Made by a program: the position numbers and the translations under genes. This document shows, one piece after another, positions 57,001-64,000 of a stretch of 64,000 nt of DNA; the stretch's first letter is position 1, and the number at the start of each line of letters is the position of its first letter. Below the pieces are notes generated by a model. The model had not been told where the DNA came from. It saw only the letters and a list, made by a program, of their open reading frames with translations, and did not search any database. The DNA comes from Harmonia axyridis (lineage: Eukaryota > Arthropoda > Insecta > Coleoptera > Coccinellidae): contig NC_059501.1 in NCBI RefSeq assembly GCF_914767665.1, positions 22,482,501 through 22,546,500 on the forward strand. Reading direction: 5' to 3'.

Positions 57001-60000
57001 ACTTCAAATTCCTTCATTTCATTCTGAGAAAGTCCGAATCCCCGAGGCGGCCCAATTATTTTCGTGCATATGTAAAAAATACATTTCATATTTTCCGATG
57101 GGAATTCGGATACATTAATTTCCACAATTTCTGTTTCGCATTGATGGAAGTAATTTATGGGACCCGAATCCTTCTTGTTGCGATCCCTAAAGGCCATAAG
57201 GCGACGAACCATGTCTCTTTCATTGTAGTGTGTATTCTGGAACATGAATAAGAAATTTCTTGATTTTAGTAATGTCGAGAGAAAAACTATGTGTGTGACT
57301 AGGAAATCCAATCCCGAAAATGCGGGAACCCTCAGGAATTTTGCGGTATTTGCCATGCGGGATTCAATATTAAAATTGCATATTAGATAATAAAAGCGCA
57401 AACGTTCCTGAAACGTCCCAGAAAGCAATAAACCACTCAAAGTTACGGAAGAAGATGCAGCACTAGTTACTGCTGAAACTACACTACGATTCATGATCAG
57501 CAAATTGGAAAGTCATTATAACTAGACATTGAGTAAATAAATGGTTAGAGCTTTATTTTCTAGGATGAAAGAGCGCCGTTCATTAATGGCAAGTATGGTA
57601 CCGTATTTAGAAAACCCAGCCAAATATCTGGAATTTCTGGGATAAGAGTTTATGTCTAGGAATTCCCAAGAAAATACATTTGTACTTCAACGCAAATCAA
57701 CAATACAAAATGAAATTAAGAGTTTGACTGACAGGATGTAAATAGAGACGTTTTTAGAAGATAAAACACAATCCAAAACAAAATAACTTATGCTGATGAG
57801 GATAAAGTACCTTCATCTAATCTTAGCAACGAGACGTGAACCGCCATCGCCTTTGAATTTAGAAGAGGAATCGAATCATAGTATTCGTACTGCGTGGGTA
57901 CCAGAATCAAAGGCGTTTTCTATGGCTGTACGAGCACGAGTAAGAACAACACTTGTCCAGTTATTAAAACATGAAATGACCTTTTTCACAAACGCTCAAT
58001 TCTGAAAACAAATGGTTTCTAATTCGAAAAACTGAGAGACAGCAGTCAGCAGATTTTTCGAGTTCAAACGCGGCAAAACTTGAAGAAATTGCAAAAGAGT
58101 TGTTAAAATATGGTGGACAAAGCCTTTTACAACAACTAACAATTCTGAATCATCACAGAATACTAGATGAATGGTGCACCACAACACCATTTTATTGTCC
58201 AAAAATACCCAGAAAATTATAAGGGCATAAATCTGGGAGAAGGGCTTCCTAGGTGGCTCAACGGTTAGGTCGCTGGACTGGTGATTCAGAGGTTGCGGGT
58301 TCGAGTCCCGCTCGAGGAGGCATTTTTTTTCCGGAGTAAAAAACTTGTCTGCCATGCTAATATACATATTTCTTTAGTATTATTGTTGATGAAAACAGAA
58401 AACCACACGTAGTCAATTGTTATACTTGCAAAGGCATGCCGGTATGGATTTGACGGGAGATGGAAATACAACTCCTACATCAGAGCAACAGTTGATACTA
58501 TACATCAGTCAGGTACATATAAGAAAATAGAGCTGCAAGATGCAATAAAAATTATCATTTATGACTTAGTGCTTTGATCTAATGCTATTTCATTTCGAAA
58601 CACACTTCACAAAGATTATTGTGATTGACAAAATTTTGTGGCTTTCGTGAATCAAATAGACAATAAATCATCTATGCCTTAAGGTCATTTCCAAAGTAAT
58701 TCGGCTATTTCACGATTTAGAGTATCAAAAGGCTGCAGGGATTTTTTTTTTCTTAGATTCTTCTCACCTGTATGAATTCTTCTGGTGCATGACTGATTCT
58801 ATCCAACAGAAAGGTATTCGGAGCATTCAAATCAATCACATAATTCGGAACTAATCTAATATCATATTTCGTGTTTGATTTATTTGTGCTGTTATCGTCT
58901 GCTGAATATCTATAATTGTCATTCCTAAATAACCATATTGCCTGTAATCATAACATAATACATATCAAACAACCTAAAAATACTTACAATTCATTTTTGA
59001 ACACTCGTTCACCAAACAGACGAGCGCTCTAGCATTTCGTCAAGATATCTTTCTTTTTCGAATTTTTATCCGGGTATGGTCTCAAACGATACCTGAGTTT
59101 CGATTAACTGATGACGAATCCGTGGTGAAAATCAATTCTGTCTTTACTTTTAAGTGATTGATGTCAATTATAATGGTAGTGGAGTGACTCCTTTGCTTGT
59201 CGAGAGATGTCTCCGTGGGCTGTATGTTTCTAGGAAGAACGGAACCGTTTGGATATAAATCCGATCGTTCTACGGCAAAGATGCCATGCTCCGCTATGAA
59301 GACAGAAGGTGCATAAGACAGGAAAAACTGAATGCCTTACTGATGATTCAGCATGCAGTTAACTAAACAATCGTTGTGTTAAATAAATTTTGCAGGAATA
59401 AAGTCATATTACTTTTAATCAATCTAAGATGAATTCCCGTCGAGAAGAGACCAAAATAATGAAAAATTTGGCAAAACTCACTTCTCTGAATGTTTTCGGA
59501 AAACCATCAACAACGAATCCTAAGGTTTGGCTGTGATTCTTCAACATTTCTAGCCGTAAGAGCATCATCACGTATTCGTCCGATAATCTCGTTGAATCAT
59601 CTGGAAAATCTCTGGGTAAACACTTTCTGTATTCATCCATTACAGTTCTTTGATAATTTTCATCTTCGGAATCCTGATTTTCCAAATCCAAAAGGTTTTG
59701 GACGTCTTCTTCATTCAACAATTGCTCTATATCTTCATATTCGAGATTGAATTTGTCCAACCCTTTGATTCTGGTTTTTGATTTGTAGGTTGACTGTGAG
59801 GCGTAAGACGTGGATTTCAACTGGGAAAAAAAAGATAATGAAGTGAAAAATAAGAGCCTTATGAATAAAAATGAAAATACAGAGGTGTTTTGGCAATTGT
59901 GGACTGAGGTGTAGATAAGGGACGTATCTGCGATTTGGGGGAATTATTGTAGTGCTTTTTTGCTTGCTCGAGAGATGACGTAGTGGGTTGTGCATCTCTC

Positions 60001-63000
60001 AGAAGATCGGTACCGCTAAGGACATAATGATGACGCACCTTCAAAATAGGCTGGGAATGCATCGCCAAATTATAAAGAAATGAGGATATCGTTCTGCGAG
60101 AAATGTAGGTTCAGGGTTTATTACAAGGAAATGTGCTATCATGAAAGGTGACAAGCGACAGACTGGTTTCGCTCTTTTTAGAGCTCATCAGTATCGCATA
60201 AACCAATATCGATGAAAACCAAATGGAAACAAAGCTTTTTTGATTGAAATGGTTGAATGTTCCCCGCAACTAAAAATATATTTCCTTGCTAAGGGGCTCG
60301 AGCTGCTGATCCTCAAAATTTTTTCGAAAACGAAACATATTGAAAACAAATATTTTGGCGAAGACATAATTATCACACCTCTAAATGGGCCTCTACTATG
60401 TAACTCACTCGAGATGGACATGCCTCAAAATATTCAGGATAATACATATCATCTCCCTCAGAGATCACAGAATCTTACCTCTTGGTACCCAAAGAGATTA
60501 TTCCTATACTCACCTTTGGTGCTTTCATTTCAATAGAATCCAATATAGATTTTATAGATACGTAATTGAGATTGTAATGTTCACACAGCAAATGAGCCAA
60601 TTTTGTTTTTCCAGAGCAGGGTGGCCCATGGATCACTATTTTTAACGGTTCCAAGTTACGATGCGTTTTAAACTCGTCCACAATCGCTTCTATGTTTTCT
60701 ACGAAATTCATCTCGCTTGTCCAAGCGATTTCTAGGGATGTCAAATATTCCGGTTCCATTACGATGTTTGCGGTTAAGCAATCAAATATGTTATGCTAAA
60801 AGTGAAATATAACATATAATTAATGATGGAAAAATATTTTTTCTACTAGCGTATTACTTTCCACACGCATTGACATTCGGAAAGTAGAACTCTTCCAAAT
60901 TCGTGTGGAAAGTGAATAGCAAGAGTTTTTTCTGCACGCAAATATTAAAAGAGTCGCATCAATCATAAAATTTAGGCATGTCTCTATGCGTTAATCATAA
61001 AATTCAAACGTTTCTCTATGAGGCTGAGCTCACAAAATAGTATATTGTGCAACAAGTGGGGAAAGTCCAACTTTTCTCGCGAGTGTGGAAGTTTGTGGCA
61101 CGAGCCTGAAAGGCTCGAGCGAGAAAAGGACTTTCTCCACATGTTGCACACTATACTTTTCCTACAACTGCACAAATCTCAATAATTCAAGTAATGGACT
61201 TGATTCAAATCAAAATGACCTTCGTTGACAGTATTACCAAATTTATTGTTTTTCCATAGAAACGACTCGAAAGCCCAATTTCATTGGTCTACCAAGCAAT
61301 GTGTGGGCAAAGTGCCGTGGGGAATAATATTTCCCACACTATGAGCAATATATAGTTTTGAAATTGAGTAAGCTATGAAGAATACGCTACATGCCATAGC
61401 AGTTGTAGGAAAATATAATTTCTGCACTGCAGTCTCTTGCGGAAAAGTATCACTTTCCACACTTGTTAGGAAAATAACTATTACAGGATATGGTCATTGC
61501 AATCAGTTTACCAATTCGAATAAAAAATGCAACACTAAAGAGGGGTTAAGTTGGAGCTTGTAATTGATTAAAAGTTCACTCAAAATATTCTAGTATCTAG
61601 CCATTGAAATTTGGACGTTTTACTTGTTGTTACAATCGAAAACTTCTGATATATTTCTTGAGAGATTGAGTTGATTTTAGCTTTATTTTGGGTTGCAATT
61701 TTTTTGTTTTTATATACTTATTTGCGTTTTGAGGCTGCCATTGTGTCTAGAATGCGAAAACGTGAAAATTATCCACAACCGCGACTACGGAGGTCGTGGT
61801 TCAGCTAGTTTTATTCTTCAGTTGAATTAAATATCCCATTCCATAAAAATAGGAACATTATTTGTATTTTAATGAATAAAATGGCTGATACTTGGTAATG
61901 AATGAAGAAAATACAAGAAGAAAAAGAAGTACAATTTCAAGTTTGTAATAATATCATACAATATAAATTATCTATCGGGTTAATGTATCAGCAAAAATGC
62001 CATCAACATAACCATTGTCAAACGGAAGACTTCCACGATAATCATAATCGAAAGTAACCCAAGGAGAATGCATGTCATCGAGGCAGAGTAGCGGTATATC
62101 GCTACTCTCACTCTCACTACAACTATTCACATAAAGTTTGTTAGTTGCAAATTTTAATTTGATTTTTTTCAATTAGATTTTTCAAATCAATTAATATGAT
62201 TCATAATACAAGGAAAAATTATTAACCGTTGTGTAAAATTAGCTTAGGATTTGTTTTCAAAAGAAATTGTATCTACGTACATCTATTTCTGGATAAAGAT
62301 ATGCTTCTTCGGCAACAACATACTTAATTTTTCCAGATCCCAGAGTTCTACTGATATACTTCACAATATATTTGAGAGAAGCTGGAGTTTGTTCAACAGC
62401 CAAAATATATTGGCCCTTCAACATAGGAATATCGATTAACTTGCAAATCAACCTGGGAAAATATTGAAATTATTCATAGTAGTCACATTAAATAGTTGTT
62501 AAAATTGCGAAAATCTGATGATGCCTGATTAATTTATTTGTGATATGTTGAAATATGTTAATTCGGCTCAAAATTGCATGTATTCCATTATATGTTGTTT
62601 TTTGAACAACCGTTTTTCGTTTTATAATTTCGTCACAATGTCTGTATTTTTTTATGTTTTCAACGACAATATTCGTTACAATTTGAAAGTCTACTTTCAA
62701 CTTACTGTGCCAAGTCAGCAACATGAATGAGGGGTATGAAATTTGAGCCACTGCCGAATATAGGCAGATAATTGTCGTTGCTCCAAGCTCTCTTGAATAG
62801 AAAGGCTAGCATATCTTCTTCAAATCCATAGGTAATACCAGAAAAAATCACCATTGTTCGTAATTTTCCCTTGAGCTGAAAATGTTAATATTGAGAGGAA
62901 ATTACTTAAAAAATTTCAATTTATATAGAGGAGTTAAAACGTTTGAATCTTTTCAATTTTCATAATGTAGTGACTCTTTGCTTGCCCAATAAATGGAAAA

Positions 63001-63792
63001 ATCACTATGCTACGCTAGGGATAAAGGTGTATAAAGCAGGAAAACCTGAGTATTTTACGCAATCCTCTGAGAACGCCTTACTTAAAAAAATATTTTCGTC
63101 AGACTCGTTTTTAAGTTATGCTATATTCGTGATAGAAACTCTTTTTCTGATCTTGGAGGAGATACTAACCTTGATATAATATTGTATAATACTCTTTGTC
63201 AATTCCTTCCAAATTACGAATGAACTGATTTAGATAGGTTACATTCGAGGGCTATAGATTAGACAGGTTGCCTCGTAACTTTCAACTTAAATGGGGATAC
63301 CGGATACGTCACGAATCGTTGACGCTGATTGGTTGAACTCACGAGAAAACGTCTAATCTAAACACCTTGGCCAATAGCGATATGGATAACGGATGACGCG
63401 TTACCCACACTATTCAACCTAAGTTACAAAACAACCTTTGTAATATACATATACAAAGACCTTGGGTTACGATGTAGGTATAGATGGTACTGTTCTGTTG
63501 ATTCATATTTGCACGAAATAGATACACGTTGATAAGTTCTGTATATTTTTGTAGTTCCTATAATCGAAAAAAAGAATTAGAGGTAGGTATTCTAGTATGA
63601 AGTTGAAATGCTTGAAGAAACTAGTGCGAAATGTGGAGAAGATGAAATCTCCTAACAAAAAGAAAATATTCAATTTACCTTCCTTCCTTTCTTTATCACC
63701 TCTTTTTCACAATCGTAATGCTCCTTATAGTTAGGATGTGGTTTCCTTCTACGATGATCAGACTCAACAAAAGGTATAGGATCTAAATCAGT
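51014..63792 (-). CDS. AK7: Adenylate kinase 7, eight exons, N-terminus off the edge
   Basis: Exons: 63792-63679, 62875-62706, 62452-62281, 60795-60514, 59820-59482, 58941-58768, 57236-56946, 51337-51014; 621 aa seen, and human AK7 is 723. Domain order matches AK7. First comes a Rossmann-like, epimerase-type N-part (FVESDHRRRKPHPNYKEHY, VIFSGITYGFEEDML, FGSGSNFIPLIHVADLAQ). Next is the kinase, with the P-loop IHGPPCSGKTKLA and the adenylate kinase signature VVDGFPKTF. Next are NTHYNERDMVRRL in the lid region and a coiled coil. Last is a C-terminal Dpy-30 helix pair (NNILPILFEAI...NPIDYLAEYLFKHNP). AK7 converts AMP and ATP to ADP in motile cilia and sperm flagella; in an insect, expect testis and chordotonal neurons. 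An LTR retrotransposon fills most of the last intron. AATAAA at 51023-51018 lies at the stop. Confidence 0.93.
51470..51920. repeat. Diverged relative of the MITE at 15521
   Basis: It begins ACAGGTTGTTCCTAAATTGG like the element at 15521. Further right it matches the interior of that element in inverted order (for example the segments around GTACTGGACCAAA and ATCGGTAGCAGATACAACA). It is rearranged and lies in the last intron of AK7, next to the LTR element. Confidence 0.5.
51965..52306 (+). repeat. Left LTR of the Ty3/Gypsy element
   Basis: It begins TGTAAGGAATTTCC. By eye it is identical over about 342 nt to the right LTR. It contains AATAAAAGC near its end (possible poly(A) signal). The exact 3' boundary is uncertain by about 2 nt, because the flank TATACT at 51959-51964 overlaps the terminal bases. 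Confidence 0.92.
52333..53454 (+). CDS. gag: Gypsy-type Gag, 373 aa
   Basis: The first 130 residues contain a basic VWVSLTKEMR segment and a Ser/Thr-rich linker (SSDTTTSTSAPE). Residues about 140-300 look like a retrotransposon capsid (FDGKNANAEQWLRSFEKECE, SFMEKVAADWYDC). The C-terminus has one Cys-His cluster, CKICKDNNKGTRFHPEMEC, spaced C-x2-C-x9-H-x4-C, longer than the usual nucleocapsid knuckle. Gag stops with TAA directly after an A-rich slippery sequence. Gag packages the element RNA into intracellular particles. Confidence 0.88.
   Translation: MEKLKFTFKMLAASDGKSNVLCVTRITTTDGNTFKIPNEYSNALLHVELLKTAAYTKIKKTCSQRGQTRRVWVSLTKEMRNTYFDEDGNIQFESVYLEEVSEESSDTTTSTSAPEHSLEKLLEKILKKNQENSGERNVGKLATEFTVGKFDGKNANAEQWLRSFEKECERFEIDENCNKIEILKSFMEKVAADWYDCTLLKLTITAEWNDWRENFCETFSCKGWSPIKYAIAFRYQAGSLLEYSMKKEKLLLQVRKTMDSDTLVDLIAMGLPNFILDKIDREKIVKSEDLHNELNKLEHLTMKKNSEVKKFKPDFKGKTEKIPCKICKDNNKGTRFHPEMECWFRDPEKKGNKLRQVNNLTLDVELSTDDTKN
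53442..56483 (+). CDS. pol: Gypsy-type Pol: protease, RT, RNase H, integrase
   Basis: The open frame has no early ATG (the first usable codon, at 53487, is TTG) and lies in the -1 frame relative to gag. The protease has AIYDPGSNVSLI, with D-P-G-S where D-T/S-G is usual. The reverse transcriptase has RLCIDLRDLNRI, FSKLDINSAFW, LPFGLKTSPAIFQRIL and the active site VNYIDDILIFSK. RNase H follows with IHIYTDASLQGIGAVL. The integrase has an HHCC zinc finger (HNEFGHIG...CRYCEVC) and the DDE triad at SIDTIGG, LLTDQYPG and LNERLNQT. RNase H before integrase is the Ty3/Gypsy order. About 1000 aa, no stops. The pol end (FHISKLIPKPC) lacks a recognisable chromodomain. Confidence 0.93.
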   Translation, partial: YKKLIVPPLIELKIRLNDILEIPAIYDPGSNVSLINAKLINVKTKNGYKKKTNLRTINGVHETDGMVKLKIKILNIEKYVNVFIINNENFKYNFLIGLDCIQKFKLIQNERLEIEQKDSESNILMNEYQINFNEHVEINTFNISMNHLNNIEKKVITDLVNKYKNIFAKDKYDIGTVKDYEARIDLIVDKYCSKRPYRCTIDDKKEIEVQISQLLEKNLIEESYSPFAAPVTLAFKKDENRRSRLCIDLRDLNRIIVPQSQPFPLIEDLVIKTRNCKFFSKLDINSAFWSIPLRIEDRRKTGFVTQEGHFQWTCLPFGLKTSPAIFQRILSNIIRKHKLSEFTVNYIDDILIFSKSFEEHIDHLTQLLEAIMKEGFRLKLSKCTFALDSVQYLGHIIKHNTISPMKDNLISIRNFPVPKNRKNVRQFLGKINFYNEYIPKNSITLDPLHNLLRKGQEFIWSEKCQNVFDYMKNFLCTQPVLAIFDPGLPIHIYTDASLQGIGAVLKQPQLNENSKTEKPVAYFSKKLNESQKKKKAIYLECIAIKESVKYWQHWLIGKHFKVFSDHKPLEKMNIKARTDEELGDLTYYLSQFDFEIIYRPGKDNLEADCLSRNPVLDAEEEEDKIKVVNLIKLEDILEDQKQNKDIKINKNGLRMDSENNLCYKKARNIEKIFLSEEFSEKLIKDTHNEFGHIGINQMKNKILTHYTAANISENIRKICRYCEVCIKNKTRGQNKIGLMSHLGPAKKPFEIVSIDTIGGFGGSRSTKKYLHLLVDHFSRYAYILTSKTQNANGFVKLTENVLKDHDIQILLTDQYPGINSKDFKNFLVKKGITMIFTGVNAPFSNGLNERLNQTLVNKIRCTTNEGKNKHAWTTVAHNCIDQYNETEHTVTKFSPKYLLEGEDTSILPNELKKNKNYNQLENDRMTAYRNSIKYHEYNKKLYDKNRKEFDFNVGDLVYIENGNRMNRKKLDEVRIEPYKILKKISNSIYEIDIGHKKSESNIFHISKLIPKPC
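53445..53451 (+). promoter_or_regulatory. -1 ribosomal frameshift site (A AAA AAC)
   Basis: In the gag frame the codons are ACA AAA AAC TAA. The seven bases A-AAA-AAC match the canonical X-XXY-YYZ slippery heptamer, and slipping back one base enters the pol frame. That frame is open from 53442 through to 56483. Pol has no good ATG near its start, so frameshifting is the likely route of expression. Confidence 0.75.
56591..56932 (+). repeat. Right LTR of the Ty3/Gypsy element
   Basis: Same as the left LTR, preceded by the polypurine tract. On the minus strand (the AK7 sense) it begins 13 nt into the AK7 intron that starts at 56945. Confidence 0.92.
58030..58200 (+). mobile_element. Possible LINE reverse transcriptase fragment
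   Basis: The plus strand reads EEIAKELLKYGGQSLLQQLT, followed loosely by ILDEW, resembling the region just before the RT palm in insect LINEs. Short and broken; it lies in an AK7 intron. Adjacent plus-strand text near 57541-57640 (MKERRSLMASMVPYLENPAK) may belong to the same or another element. Confidence 0.35.
58247..58319 (+). tRNA. tRNA-like sequence, anticodon GGT (Thr-type) or SINE head
   Basis: The A box TGGCTCAACGG, B box GGTTCGAGTCC and T-stem GCGGG/CCCGC are clear. The anticodon stem CTGGA/TTCAG encloses loop CTGGTGA, giving anticodon GGT. The acceptor stem TCCTAGG/TCGAGGA has one mismatch; outside it a further run of pairs (GCT/GGC) lengthens the stem. The D stem is poor. A T-run follows at 58323-58330. 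Eukaryotes normally read Thr ACY codons with AGT, so a GGT anticodon and weak D arm favour a tRNA-derived repeat or pseudogene. It lies in an AK7 intron, antisense to it. Confidence 0.45.
61035..61165. repeat. Hairpin MITE-like repeat
   Basis: The left arm (GTGCAACAAGTGGGGAAAGT, CTTTTCTCGCG) and right arm (CGAGAAAAGGACTTTCTCC, ACATGTTGCACA) are inverses over about 42 nt. The central GAGCCTGAAAGGCTC forms its own small stem. Related fragments with TTTCCACAC lie at 60850-60920 and 61450-61470. In an AK7 intron. Confidence 0.55.
61972..62172 (-). other. Unassigned ORF inside an AK7 intron
   Basis: The minus strand encodes SESESSDIPLLCLDDMHSPW, then VTFDYDYRGSLPFDNGYVDG, and a stop. An AG acceptor-like site (GTGAATAG) precedes it. 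The flanking AK7 exons (62281 and 60795) join perfectly in phase 0 without it, and human AK7 has no such segment. It may be an alternative exon or a gene fragment. Function unknown. Confidence 0.25.
63265..63437. mobile_element. Short MITE with AGGTTGYCTCGTAACTT ends, copy 2
   Basis: Inverted relative to the copy at 27021-27195. Ends AGGTTGCCTCGTAACTTTC and (inverted) AGGTTGTTTTGTAACTTAGG. In an AK7 intron. Confidence 0.6.
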
Positions 63793-63897
63793 CTGTGAAA
63801 CTAATTCATGAGAGGTTACTTATTTTATTTTATCCATGATTACAACGCTCAAAAAATCTAGGAAACACCTCCTGCTTCGTAATAAAAATGACGTTTA

Positions 63898-63945
63898 CAG
63901 TGGCGGATCCATGGATATAAAAATTACCCCCTGGATACGCCACTG
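63898..63945. mobile_element. 48-bp hAT-type mini-element
   Basis: The ends CAGTGGCGGATCCATGG and (inverted) CAGTGGCGTATCCAGGG enclose about 14 nt. The flanks GACGTTTA (63890-63897) and CACGTTTA (63946-63953) match 7 of 8 as a target duplication. Confidence 0.6.
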
Positions 63946-64000
63946 CACGTTTATCGCACTATTATGGTCGTTGCATCTCGATTGCCTCATCTCCACAGCG

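Noticed and set aside
56928..57503. Minus-strand ORF of 191 codons taken as one exon
   Set aside because: Only 57236-56946 is AK7 coding. The upstream part is intron read-through before the acceptor at 57237, and the last codons run past the GTGAGT donor.
57996..58471. Minus-strand ORFs with a LLERDSNPQPLNHQS stretch
   Set aside because: This is the reverse translation of the tRNA-like sequence, a common false protein in insect annotation.

Overview
This is insect nuclear DNA. It is AT-rich, has spliced genes with canonical GT/AG junctions, and its genes have clear insect or animal homologues, including an RR-2 cuticular protein. It is also densely invaded by mariner, hAT, piggyBac-like, LINE and Ty3/Gypsy elements. 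A beetle would fit (one 57-nt intron next to multi-kb introns), but the order is my inference.

Layout, left to right. (1) 827-1309 (-): a complete two-exon C19orf12-type membrane protein gene. (2) 3.8-5.1 kb: a deleted mariner and a LINE 3' end. (3) 5375-9421 (-): a five-exon gene for a novel secreted 234-aa protein with two copies of a Trp/Tyr-rich domain. (4) 10.6-28.1 kb (-): a twelve-exon gene for a novel secreted 226-aa glycine-rich protein. Its 681 coding bases are spread over 17.5 kb, and its introns hold three mariners, several MITEs and LINE debris. (5) 31643-49390 (+): homer, complete if a 5-nt first exon is accepted. Its 13-kb intron contains a LINE with two open ORFs and, on the opposite strand, a cuticular protein gene. 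(6) 51014 to the right edge (-): adenylate kinase 7, eight exons, with the N-terminus beyond the window. A Ty3/Gypsy element with apparently identical LTRs sits 13 nt inside its last intron.

The most unusual part is the pair of adjacent secreted-protein genes (3 and 4). In both, every junction after the signal-peptide region is phase 1, so all ten internal exons (three in one gene, seven to eight in the other) can be skipped or duplicated without changing frame. In the glycine-rich gene the later exons alternate between two related module types. Both promoters show a TATA-like box about 31 nt from an initiator-like motif. I know no family for either protein.

All exon structures were read by eye from splice signals, reading-frame closure and homology remembered from known families. 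No search or alignment program was run.
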